Assembly (NCBI RefSeq): GCF_003144195.1
Contig: NW_020290003.1
Coordinates: forward strand, 421,700 to 485,699
DNA: 64,000 bases
Origin: Ceraceosorus guamensis
Taxonomy: Eukaryota > Basidiomycota > Exobasidiomycetes > Ceraceosorales > Ceraceosoraceae
Direction of reading: 5' to 3'
Positions 47,805-59,180 of this stretch are shown here, one piece after another. Each line of letters starts with the position of its first letter. Positions within the stretch are counted from its first letter, which is position 1. Below the pieces are notes generated by a model. That model was not told the origin of the DNA. It ran no database searches and saw nothing but the letters and a program-made list of their open reading frames with translations. The translations under genes and the position numbers were made by a program.

Positions 47805-48778
47805 TGTGCTAGGCTGAGCAGTGAGGAATCATGGGGCTCATCGAAGCCGTGCCTGCCAAGCGAGGATAGACGCACGAACGGCTCTCGCTGGCTGGAAGCG
47901 AAAGAGAGCGCCTCAGCGCTGAGCTTGGCCTTGCTGGAGGCTTGTGAATGCTAAGTGGAGATGCTGAAGCGTCTGTTATCGGCAACGATGACTTGATGGT
48001 GCTGTCAGCTACTTGGAGAGGCGCAACAGGTTTGGCCTGAAGGACAAGGGAACCGTGGCCGCTCAGCCAAGCACAGCCTCCATATGTGGTAGAGACCTGT
48101 TTAGGTTGCTGCAGCTGTACGCGCGGCGCAGTCGTGCCAACATGCACCGCAGGGCTGCATCCAACGCCTCCACAACAGCACATAGTACACGTGATCTCTT
48201 CAGCTCACGCGGCGCGGCGCGCCACGGCGCGGCGCGCGACGCACAAAAAAGTTGCACGCGGCTGGGTGACCGCATCAAAGCGACCGGCCAGTGTGTGTCT
48301 TTTGAATCACAAAATCGCGACGCCTCACGCCTGCGCGCGGCGGGTCGCGCTCGCGCGTGTTGCACGCGCCGCTCGATCGCTGCGCTGATGCCTGCAGCTG
48401 CCGGGTGGAGTGGAAGTTCACGCGATCGCTGCTGGGCGTTACACCAGGATTCGCGACGGGTGAATGGCGATGCAGGCAGGGGAGGGACTCATCAGGATAC
48501 TCACGTCTCAAACCCTTCAGGGCTTGACCTCATCATACTACTCACACTACACCTTCATCAACGTCTGCCTCTTGGGCATCTCTGCTACTCTCAGCCGTCG
48601 GCCGTCCAGGCTGCTTCGGGACATCGCTTGCTTAGCGCACGCAGCACCGACATCCCCCCTCTTCCAGCCGCTCGTCCCTCTGCCTTGCGCCTTCGCTGTC
48701 ATTGGAGCATTCATCTTGGGCCTGTGCTCGTAATCGACCCATCCACGGCCACCAGGAACTTCATAAACACCATCGACA
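47805..48778. other. Divergent promoter region, arrestin / cyclin B
   Basis: About 970 bp between the arrestin (-) and cyclin (+) start codons. It includes a GC-extreme direct repeat (the unit CGGCGCGGCGCGC occurs twice, 48209-48238) and several ACGCG cores (near 48206, 48255, 48361, 48420) like MCB/MBF cell-cycle elements. Their function is conjecture. Confidence 0.5.
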
Positions 48779-51183
48779 ATGCCTCCTGCGTCCAGCACTG
48801 CTGTGAGTTGCTCATTGATGCATGTCAGTCGGTATTGGGAGCTGGGCCAAGAGAGAATGTGACGCGGGACTACTCATCTCGAAGTGGTCGTGCGTGCTCG
48901 AAGGACGAAGCAGTCCTTCATGATGCGTCTTGATGATGCGTCTTGATCAATCAGCTTCATCTTCGTGGACTTGCGTCACTACCAGCTGTTGACACGCCGT
49001 TTTGCGTGCACTGGTCGGATGCATCGAGAGTCCTCGCGTCTAGCGTAGCAGCCCAGGGCTCTACGACAAGAGCTGGGCTGACGAACCCGTTAGGCACCCA
49101 AACCTGGGCATCACGCTCCCTTGATTTCCTCTCCCGTCTCTGTTTGCTGACGGCCATTGTCTCCATTGCGTTCAGGGAGCGAGGCGCGTACCTGCGGGCG
49201 AGCCTGCTGCTACTCGTACGACGCGTCTGAGGGCGAAGAACGCGACTGGATCGTCGGCTGCGGCGGGAGGAGAAGTCGGAAGCAGCAAAGTGGCTGGCAA
49301 GGCACCCAGCAAAACGGATGGAGCTGCCACTGGCGCTACCAATGGCGCAGGTGCTAACGTGCTTGGAACGCGTAAACGCTCAGCCTTGGGTGACGTGACC
49401 AACGCCAACGCTGCCAGGGCCAAGGCTCCGAGCAACGTGGCGGACGGCAAGCAACGCGCAACATCTTCCAACACTGGACTCAAAGAGACGTCGACGGCTG
49501 CTGCCACCACGGCGCGGTCTAGGAGTGCGATGGCTCCGACGACGTCCACTACAGCCCCTGCCAGGCCAGCCAGAGGCGCATCGACCGCAGCTACCGGCGC
49601 TACGCGCCTTGCAGGCTCACGCGCAGGCTCGTCGAGGATCGCAGCACCTTCAGGAAATGCAACCCGAAAGACCACGGCGACGGACTCGAGAAAAGGAGAC
49701 AGCGCCGCCGCATCCAATCAGGATGCTACCGCACGTGCAGCCAAACGCCCACGTGTCGATGAGGTCTCCGCCGCCGCCGCCAAAGCTTCTGCTGAAGCTG
49801 CAGACGCTGGTTTACCCATCACACACGCAGAGGACAAGGATGAAGGCTGGGAAGACCTCGATGCTGAAGATGTTGACGACCCTCTTATGGTTGCCGAGTA
49901 TGTCAACGAAATCTTTGTATATATGAAGCAGTTGGAGGTGAGTTGTACGTCGTCGACACGGTCATGCCGCGTTGCTAATGCACGACAAACGTGACCCTGC
50001 GCAGATCAATTGCATGCCCAGCCCAGACTACATGGACTCACAGCGGGACTTGACTTGGAAGATGCGCGGCGTCCTCGTCGACTGGCTCATCGACGTGCAC
50101 AAGAAGTTCCGATTGTTGCCAGAGACTCTCTTCTTGGGCCTCAACATCGTCGACAGATTCTTGTCCAAACGTATCATCAACGTAAGCAAACTGCAACTGG
50201 TTGGGCTCACGGCGATGTTCGTCGCCTCCAAGTACGAAGAGGTTCTGTGCCCCTCGGTCAGCAACTGGGTCTACATCGCAGAAGGCGGCTACTCTGAGGA
50301 TGAAATTCTTCGTGCTGAGCAGTACATGCTGAAGATTCTTGGATTCAACCTCAGCTACGCCAATCCGATGAACTTCCTGCGACGCATCTCCAAGGCGGAC
50401 AATTACGACATTCAAACGCGAACAGTGGCCAAGTACTTGTGAGTCACATCGAGCGTGGATGCGAGATCACGAAGGTTGGGCGCTCATGCCGTGTATCATC
50501 ATCACCTCGCCTTCCTCGCCTTCAGCATGGAAATTTCTCTGGTCGACCACCGTCTAATTGCGTCGCCACCGTCGCTCGTCGCGGCGGCGTCGGCGTGGCT
50601 CGCACGCAAGTGTCTGGACCGAGGTGACTGGACACCAACGTTGGTACACTACTCGTCGTATTCCGAGGCAGAGCTGTTGTCGACAGCGGAAGTGATGCTC
50701 GACTACTGCTTGCGTCCGGTCATTCATCAAAGCCTCTTCAAGAAGTACGGCAGCTCCAAGTTCATGAAGGCTTCTGTATACGTCCGCAATTGGGCCGTCG
50801 ACTGCTTTGGTGTATTCTACGACGAGGACGACGAGATGAGCGAGATTGACGAGAACGACGACTTGCTGGTTGACTTGTTCGAGTTTCAGGGGTACGATCC
50901 TTCCGAAGCCGTTCTTCAACCAAGCACCTCGAGGAAGACGACGCCGCTGATTACTCACTCTCGCGCGACGTCAGGCGCTACCCAGTCTGACGCTGCTGGC
51001 AGCGTGCTCAACGACAGCCAAAAGGCCAATGGGACCACTGCAGCTGGTGCGGCTCACTCGCCACCTCAAGACGTGAGCGGCGACTTCAACCGACAAAAGG
51101 CGGAGGCGGCGGACACTGATGAAATGGTTGCTGATGACAGTGTAGACCACCTTCAACAATTGACTGGCCAGCGTGCTTATTGA
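48779..51183 (+). CDS. Mitotic B-type cyclin (Clb/Cdc13-like)
   Basis: Exons 48779-48802, 49176-49937, 50005-50438 and 50526-51183 close in frame (625 aa). It activates Cdk1 for mitosis. A destruction box RSALGDVTN lies at residues 76-84, so APC/C-dependent degradation is expected. An Ala/Thr-rich disordered region and an acidic stretch precede the cyclin box, which opens YMDSQRDLTWKMRGVLVDWL and contains LVDWLIDVHKKF, LPETLFLGLNIVDRFLS and FVASKYEEVLCPSV, all classical B-type signatures. The C-terminal cyclin fold starts MEISLVDHRLIASPPSLVAA. A final 100-residue disordered tail follows. The 24-nt first exon (MPPASSTA) and 373-nt first intron are inferred from an ATG-GTGAGT and a TTCAG acceptor that preserve phase; ATGs later in exon 2 are alternatives. 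The core is certain. Confidence 0.93.
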
Positions 51184-52946
51184 GCGTCCCATGAAGCAGG
51201 AGATCGTCCGACTATCAAGGCCTGTGCGCTGGCGTTCCACCATTTACCCACCACGGCATTTCATCCTTTGCGCGCTCATTTCCACGGAGCGGGACAATTC
51301 TCCTCGCAAAAACGCAGATCAGAATCATCGCATCCATCCATGGCACGCGCATTTTTCATGACCACCCATGCAGCCAAGTCTTCCTCTTCATACACCGCCT
51401 CTCCCCCTTTCGAGCTCACCTCCACAACACACCTCACAATCAATGTAGTACATCTCATCTCTCCGGTTAGATTACGACCAACATTTTTCGCCATCTTCCC
51501 ACATCGCGGTTTCCTCAGCAGATGACCATACCGAGGCAATACAGATGACCTTCCGAGATGTCGCTGCCTATGATAAACGGCTAGGAGAAGCGTGACGCGC
51601 AGAAGAGAGGATGGATGGATGTCGGGTTCACGCTCGATGTACTTGTCTCGATTCACCCCTGACCGAGTTCGGTCTCCCAGCTTCTCGTCTCGATGGCTAG
51701 CTGACGAGAAGGCGAACGTTCGGCTTTGCTGGAGCAAGGACGCCTATGGACGTTCACGACTCGAGCTTTGAGCTTTGAGACGAGCCCGCACCACGATGGT
51801 CTCGTCACGAACTGCGCTTCTTCTGATCTGCCTCTGACTGACACCTGACAGAAGAGATTCGATGGCAAGAGCAGAGCTCGTAGCTGGCACGTAGAGGTCA
51901 GGTTGTTTAATCGGCTGTTGTGTTGTGCTCACGCGCGCTCAGTGTAGGCTCTACCGCGCGTGTGCAAAGCCGTGCAGCTAGCTATGCTCGTACCTACATA
52001 GCTTGAACTTGCATCGCATCGGCTTTTTGAGCCGAAAGTACCCTCCCTCGGGTCATCATCATGCATGCATAGCGTTCAGCGAAATTAGGACCATCTTGGG
52101 AAGGCGGGGGCGCGATGAAGCCGAACATGTCCGATTCCTATTTTTGCCCACAAACGCAGCTAGCTGCTATTCACTGACTGATTACTGCTGGGCATGGAAT
52201 CACGAATCACCAATGTGCAAATCTTATCGCGGGCGCGCATGAACTTTGCCGCGCCCATCCGCCGGGTGCGGTGTGAATCTGTGAAGCGGCGAGCGAGCAG
52301 CGAGCGGTTTGCTCGCTAGCTCGGCAGGAACACCTCGCTCGTGTCACACACCCCTTTTGCAGCCGAGATTTTGCAGCCGTGTCTACGACCCCCCGCGCCT
52401 CCTTCTGCGCCTTTGCGAAGTTTCCAGGATGTAAGAATCAGACCAGATTCGAAGTATGAGGGAGGGGGGGGCGCAGTGGCTCGTCGATGTGTTTGCATGA
52501 TCTGCGCCCAGGTATGGCGATTGAGGACACGGGCAGGAGCGTCGGTGCTTGAGCGGGTGTGCGGCTCGGTTAGCTATGCCGATAGATCCGATGTCCTGTT
52601 TTGCTGGGCGGGTGTACTGTATGTGCGGCAGTGTGAGTGCCTGCACTCACACTCACATATTGCATGAGGTTTGCCCGTCCAGAATCGTCAGTCATGTCGA
52701 GCTATGCTGGAGACGGTGCGGTGCGGTGCAGGTTTTCTTTGCAGTCTCGAATGCTGATAAAGCTGGCACACTTCGTTGGTCCCCTTGCCATGGAGAGAGG
52801 GAGAGGGAGAGAGACGTCCAACATCATCCATCACGCACGCACCCCATGGCAGCTTTTGCCGACTTTTCGCGTGTCGCCATTCTGCCACACCGTCTTCTCC
52901 ATATCCACTTGCCCTTGCCGATATCGCTCCATCCATCTCCTCATCG
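51184..52946. other. Intergenic, 1.8 kb
   Basis: It lies between the cyclin and MFS genes, both on the plus strand. There is one ATCACGAAT element (52199-52207), a TGCATGCA palindrome (52061-52070) and a pyrimidine-rich leader region before the MFS ATG. No gene was recognised. Confidence 0.5.
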
Positions 52947-55137
52947 ATGTCCAGCGGCTCATCCTCCAACGCTCGACCTCACAAGCCTCCCGTGTTCCAT
53001 GAACCACCCCGTGCTGATGGAGCTCGCGCTGCGAATGCCAGCAGCAGCAGCAGCAATGGTCTGGCCTTGAATCGATCTTCAAGCAGGAGTCGGCCCGCCA
53101 CATTGACGCGCAACCCTTCCAGAAAAGATTATCACAATCATGAGGTCAACGGTGGCGCGGATCCCGAATTTGGACACTTGAGCAGATCTGGTACGCACGA
53201 GAGCACCTTTGGTCCAAAGCGCTCACGCTCGCGCTCGCAGTCTCGAGGTGCAACAACTCACACGTCGAGCTCTAAGAAGGGTACATCGGCGGAACGTCGC
53301 TCGGCAAAGGAAACACTCACAGAGGAGGTGAGAAGGTGGGACGAGGAGGACAAGCAGCATGAAGCTGTTCAGGCTGCCGAGCTTGCCGAGGTCAGACAAG
53401 GCGGCGATGGAGAGCACGCCAAGCATTTGTACTCTAGTGCGGCGCGCAAGGAACCTGACGGGTTTCTGCGGAGATCGGAGTCGAGTGCGCGCACGGCGCA
53501 AGAGACCGATTTGGAGATGCAAGCTGCGAAAGAGGGTCAGGCGGCTTCTGGACCGGAAATAGAGGGGGCAGCAGAACGGAAAGAAGCAGCGACATCTTCT
53601 GTAGAGTCCTCATCCTCGCTCTCGCAAAAGGAAGCGAATGCCAATGTCGTCGGTTGGGATGGATCGAGGGACCCGGCTAATCCTAGAAATTGGAGCCTTC
53701 ATAGACGATGGGCCGTCATCGTCATCGTATCCACCTACACCTTCTTATCTCCTCTGAGCAGCAGCATGGTAGCGCCAGCGCTACCCCTAATAGCTTCCCA
53801 GCTGTCCATCACCTCTTCGGTATCCCAGAGTCTCGTCCTCAGCGTTTTCGTCTTGGCATACGCCATAGGTCCCTTGTTCCTCGCGCCGCTCTCGGAAATG
53901 TTTGGAAGGAAGCTGGTGCTGCAATTCTCCAACGCTTTCTTCATCGCCCTGACGGTCGCCTGTGCAGTGGCTCCTTCCGCCTCATCCCTGACAGCCTTCA
54001 GGTTCTTGGCTGGTCTTGGAGGCTCGGCCCCTTTGGTCATTGGTGGAGGAGTCATTGGAGATCTGATGGCTCCGGATGAGAGAGGCACTGCCATGTCCGT
54101 CTACTCTCTAGGTCCCCTCCTCGGTCCGTGCGTCGGACCACTGGTTGGCGGATGGATCGTACAGGAAGTGGAATCTCACAATTCTTGGAGGTGGATATTC
54201 GGTGCAGCTGCCATCGCCGCCGCTTGCGTCGCCACCGTGGGCCTCTTCGTCCTGCCAGAGACTTATGCACCTCGCATTCTTGCGGACAAGGCGAAGAGAC
54301 TGCGAAAAGAGACGGGAAACTCGGAATTGAGAACAATTTTTGAGAAGGAGGACGAGCCGTGGTATACGCGCATGCGCAGACACTTGGTGCGGCCGTTCAT
54401 CTTCATCGGCACGCAGCCGGCCGTTCAACTGCTATCGCTCTACATGCTAATCATTTACGGTGAGCCTTCTCCGCACACGTGCCACGCATACCGATGATCC
54501 GAAATAAGCTCACACTCTAGCATGTGCTCTTGCAGGCATCATGTACCTACTATTGACGACTTGGAACGAGACGTATACGCAACGCTACGGTCAGAGCGTA
54601 GGCATCGCCTCTCTAAACTACATTGCTCTGGCCATCGGTTTCACTCTGGGCGGTCAGATCAGTGGCAGAGCGGTGGACAGAATCTATCGTCGCTTGCGAG
54701 ACCGAGCGGGAGGCAAAGGAGCGCCAGAGATGAAGATTCCCGTCATGATGTTCGCAGGGCCTCTAGCGCCTGCCGGGTTGCTGATCTACGGCTGGTCAGC
54801 AGAGTACAGGGTGCACTGGATCGTTCCCGACATTGGTGGTCTCATCTTTGCCATTGGCATGCTCGCAACCTTTACGCCCATCCAATCCTACATCGTCGAC
54901 AGCTACACCCTGTACGCTGCCAGCGCCATTGGAGCAGTAGCGTTCCTGAGATCTCTGGCAGGCTTTGGTTTCCCCCTCTTCGCTCCTACCATGTACGCCA
55001 AGCTCGGCTTGGGTTGGGGAAACACCATCCTAGCTCTAGTCCTTGCCCTCGTGGGTATCCCCGCTCCTTTTTTGCTCTACCGCTTCGGTGCAACCTTGAG
55101 AGCCAAAAGCCCATACTGCGCTACCCCACAAGGATGA
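52947..55137 (+). CDS. MFS transporter, DHA1 (12-helix) drug/polyamine type
   Basis: Exons 52947-54459 and 54536-55137 close in frame (704 aa). It is a proton-coupled plasma-membrane exporter by family. The first 250 residues are cytosolic, disordered and rich in Ser/Arg/Glu. Helix 1 follows NPRNWSLHRRWAVIVIVSTY, the typical DHA1 entry. Motif A is GPLFLAPLSEMFGRKLV between helices 2 and 3; motif C-like GPLLGPCVGPLVGGW lies in helix 5. The second half begins after the Tyr-rich junction YGIMYLLLTTWNETYTQRYG and continues with NYIALAIGFTLGGQISGRAV. The pattern resembles Tpo/Flu-type drug:H+ antiporters, but the substrate is unknown. An upstream in-frame ATG at 52776 would add 57 residues of non-conserved sequence, so 52947 is preferred. 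Confidence 0.88.
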
Positions 55138-56768
55138 GACGGGGATGGTTCCGTGAGCCCCATCGAAACTGCGATCACGCAACTTAGACGACTCCATCCA
55201 TGTACTCCTAGACTGTTTCATACTTTTGCAGTGCGTTCAGAAAATTGCCATCATCATCGACCACGCAAGCTGATGACCTCTCCCGAGCATCTTGTCCCGA
55301 TGCATGCCCATGAGCCGGGCGAGTCTGAGTCTTGAGTGGACCGTCGTCGGGTCTTTATTATCGGTATCCAGCAGCGCTGGCTTGAGGGTACGATAAACGT
55401 TCGAGATTGGACTCCCGACTGCTCTTCGGCAGGCCCGCGCCAACGCAGCTTCATCGAGCACATCAGCACGCTCCCACTGCACCTGCTTCCCTCTTGCGCT
55501 CTCATCCCCATGCAGCAGTCGGGAGGTGTCGTGCCTTTGAGGTGGATCATCTGCTCGACTCGCAAATAACGACTTTGACGGAAACGGTCTGCTTAAGTCG
55601 CTCCGCTACACACCAAGCCGGTCACCGGCTATTTTGGACGGATGGGCGTGTACTGCAAGAATAGGTGTGCAATTCGTACCGAGATTGTTCCAAGCTATAG
55701 GCAAGCACCCATGCACCAACGCACGGTCCCCTCCCACGCTTTCCCCCGCACACATCCACTCAGACTTGTGACCTGGGTGCTTGCTGGCTGCATGAAGGGC
55801 AGGAACTGCCGTTTCGTCCGGATCGGCCCCCCCTGTTCCCCCCTCTTTTCCTGCTTTACTCACACTGTATAGGTGAATGTTTCATTCGCTCATCGAATGC
55901 CGAGGTCCGGCTCGAGCTGAAGCGGTACACTAGGTATGCTAAAGCTCAGCACACAGGGCAAGTCGTCGTGCGATCCTCGCTCGGATATTTGGGCTGGCTT
56001 GACGCGGGGGCTTGTAGTCAGATGCCTGCAATAGCTTCTGCTGCGTAGCTACCAAGCTATGCACGACATGTATGATGCTCCACTCACTCACAATTGCTGC
56101 TGCAAATCACGCTTCCCCGCAGCCGCCGCCGCCGCCCCGGCTACCTCGGTACGACCTTCTACGCGTCCTTGATAGCCGGAGCCGATAAGCTAAATTGTAA
56201 CCCGCACTTGCTTGCGTGGGAGAGTGATTTGCTCAATTTCATGATCTGCGATTGATAGCGACTGAAGTCACGAGTTGGCCGGGCGGGCACTTTTGCGGTC
56301 GAGGTCATTTGCCAGGCCTATTCGATCTTGGAATGCACGTCATGTGCCATCCATCGCTCTACTGCAGCGCACGAGCGAGATCAGGGCAGAGAGAGAGAGA
56401 GAGAGAGAAGTTGACTTTGCCGCGTGTAGAGGTCAAAATGCGGGGCCCCGCAATCGTGGAGGTTGGCTCATTGGCCTGCAGTCCGAGTGCTCCAGGCTAA
56501 AGTGCCTCTTTCCCTTGCCCCATTGCCAAGACAGGCAGCCCATCCAACAGGCGATGGGCAGACCCCCAAAGACGCTGCCCTACACCGATGATGAGCGAAT
56601 CTTATAAGTAGGCTTGATATTCCGTTCAACAGAAACGCCCCCCCCCCACCCACCCTCCCCTCAAATCTTTGTCCGCCATACTGTCGTTCGAGTCTGTCCA
56701 TCGTCGTACCCACACCGCCGTCTGGATACTTGTTGAAGTCAAGCACAAGCACTTGCCATCCCGGAACC
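55138..56768. other. Intergenic, 1.6 kb
   Basis: No gene was recognised between the MFS and CRAL-TRIO genes. It contains a (GA)n run at 56389-56408, a GCC-rich patch near 56118-56135 and a C-run at about 56638-56648 just upstream of the next gene. Confidence 0.5.
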
Positions 56769-56844
56769 ATGACCGACACTACCGCGCAGGATGGATGGAA
56801 GGAAGTGGGCATGAAGGAGCTCGAAACTCCAGAGGGATACGTGG

Positions 56845-56885
<41 letters not shown>

Positions 56886-59180
56886 GGCGCGCGCCCAACG
56901 GTCACCGCTGCTATTGCTTGTCCTCACATCCAAGGGCACGCGCTTCTCACACCGGTCCTCAGGTAACTTGACGCCGGAGCACGCCGACAAGCTCAGAGAG
57001 ATGTGGGCGGCCTTTTTCGATTGCTGTGATCGAGCTTCGGGAGGAGCTGCAAAGGAAGGTGGATCGGGGTGGCAAGGAAATGAGGAAAAGGATCCTACCA
57101 AATTGGGCATTCCTCAGGATGATGCGGCCAAAGAGGAGGCGAAGAAGAGGATGGAAGAACAAGGCATGAAGTCAGTGTGACCGCTCACCATCACAATCGT
57201 CTCCCTCCCTCTCTCTCTCTCAGCGCCTTTCTAGGCTCGGTCTCTACCTGCTCACACCCGGCGCTCCCTTCTCCTCCCTCCCAATGCAGAGATCTGCTCC
57301 AGACTTACGGCTCCGAGGCGCTCAAAGATACATTCTGGTCCTTCAACAAAGCCGACAATCCCGACACCAACCTTTTGCGATTTCTTCGAGCGCGAAAATG
57401 GGACGTGTCTCGCGCCATGGCCATGCTGGCCACTTGCCTCAAATGGAGGCTAGACTCTGGCGTGGAGCACGTAGCTACTCAAGGCGATCTTGGCAATGGC
57501 GAAGAGATTCCAAAATTTCTGGATCAGCAACGGACCAGAAAGATCTACGCTCATGGATGCACGAAGAATGAACAACCGGTTTGCTACGTCGAGATGAAGA
57601 AGCACCTCACTTTTGGACAGCCCGGAAGCACCATGCAGAAGGTGCGCAATTCCCCTCCCCTTGTCGGAGCTGCTTCACTCGACGTATGCGGTGCTGACGA
57701 CTTTATGACGCCGAACGTGGACAGTTTGTCATATTTCAGATGGAGACCTGGAGGCTCTTCATGATTCCACCACAGGACAAGATGGTCATCCTGTTCGATC
57801 TCAATGTGAGCAGAGCATCATGGGCTGCCCTTCAGTGACGGGCTTACTTTACTGATTCATGTAAGGCTCCCCTTGTCTTGCTTGGCACACAGGGCTTCGG
57901 CATTAGAAATATGGTGAGGCTGGCAGTGCGCTCGTGCGGATGCAACTCACGACAGAGTAGCTGATCGGCAAGGTTCATCGTGATTTTGCTGCAGGACTGG
58001 GTATCTCTGCTCTACGTGGTCAAATGCCTGGAAGCCTACTTTCCAGAATCTTTGGGCACGATGTACATCCATCGGGGTGAGGCTTCCGCTCAGATTGCGC
58101 TCGCTGATCGTGTCTTGTAGCTCATCATAATCGCTGCTTGGATCGTCGAAGGACCCTGGATCTTCTTCCAAGCCTGGAAATTGGTCAAAGGTCTGCTTGA
58201 TCCGGTGGTCAGGAGCAAGATTGCTTTTACTCAAAAGCCTGAAGATCTTACCGGCAACATTCCTCCAGAGCGCTTGGTCAGCATCATGGGCGGCGATGTG
58301 GAGAACCAGTTCGAGTGGATCGAGCCTGCAGCTGAAGAGAATGACAAGTTGAAGGATACAGCGACCAAGGATAGGCTTTGGAAGAGGCATCGAGCACTGA
58401 CGAGGGAATATGAGGGCGTGACCAGAATGTGGATCCGAGCTGGTGGGGACGACAAGGATGCCCTTCTGGCCGAGAAGAGGCGCGTGCTGGTCAAGAAGCT
58501 TCGTGTCAGCCAGTTCGACCTGGAGCCTTACGTGCGCGGCGCGACGGTGCACCATCGAAATGGAACACTGCCACGGGGCAATCCAGGTATTGTAAGATGG
58601 CAAGTGAGTGAAGTCGAGTACAGCAAAGACGCGCGCCTGTCTGCTCACCCACCACACGCCGGCATCCTTACCTGACGTCTCCCTTTCGCAGTACGAGCTC
58701 AAGTCGGGCGACAAGATCCGCCAAATCGTAGGGCACAGCCAATCGCGCAAATCCTTGATTCGAGAGCTGGTCGAAATATCCAACGGATCCTCCGTGTTGG
58801 AAGCCGAAGCGCAAACTCGCAAGATCATCGAGGGGGGAGCATGGGGTCGCTGGGATACGTGCGAGGATCTGCCAGAAGAGGTCAAGAGCCGAGTCGACGC
58901 CTTGCTCGAACCGTCTGACCTGCTTGCTGCGGCGAATGCAGACGCGGCTGCACCGACGCAAGAGGCAAGCGAGCCCCGCGACAGTAACGCTCCGACTGCT
59001 GCAGATCAGAATCACGAGAGCGCTTCGACGGCCACTTTGGACTCCAAGGCTACTGCTGTCGCTCATTCTCCGGCTCAGGCCACGGTACCGCAGAGCACAG
59101 CATCCGAGAAGGTCGCCCCTCCCGAACCGGTCAAGCGTCAGTCCATGTTTGGTTCCATCAAGTCTAAGCTCGTCTCCTAA
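56769..59180 (+). CDS. CRAL-TRIO (Sec14) lipid-transfer protein, Csr1-like
   Basis: Eight exons close exactly (581 aa): 56769-56844, 56963-57170, 57290-57641, 57740-57805, 57893-57913, 57995-58076, 58152-58603, 58692-59180. Sec14-family proteins move or present phosphatidylinositol and other lipids between membranes. The CRAL-TRIO N domain carries NLLRFLRARKWDVSRAMAML. The lipid-binding lobe continues DKMVILFDLNGFGIRNMDWV, LYVVKCLEAYFPESLGTMYI and GPWIFFQAWKLVKGLLDPVV, the LDP/V-R element typical of the family. A GOLD-like C-terminal extension with YELKSGDKI and a disordered Ala/Ser-rich tail resembles yeast Csr1/Sfh2, hence the tentative comparison. Exon 5 is a 21-nt microexon (GFGIRNM), and intron 1 begins with a (GT)16 run. 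The intron ending at 58151 has a weak acceptor (CGAAG) chosen because it restores GPWIFF. Confidence 0.87.
56849..56882 (+). repeat. (GT)n microsatellite at a 5' splice site
   Basis: About sixteen GT dinucleotides start within the donor itself (GTGAGTGTGTGT) of intron 1 of the Csr1-like gene, so every unit is a potential GT donor. Confidence 0.85.

Noticed and set aside
48741-48765. 5S-like start ATCCACGGCCACCAGG
   Set aside because: Similarity ends after about 16 bases; chance match in the cyclin leader.
49172-49717. 181-codon minus-strand frame opposite cyclin B exon 2
   Set aside because: Ala/Val-rich shadow of the Ala/Thr-rich cyclin region; no domain or independent support.
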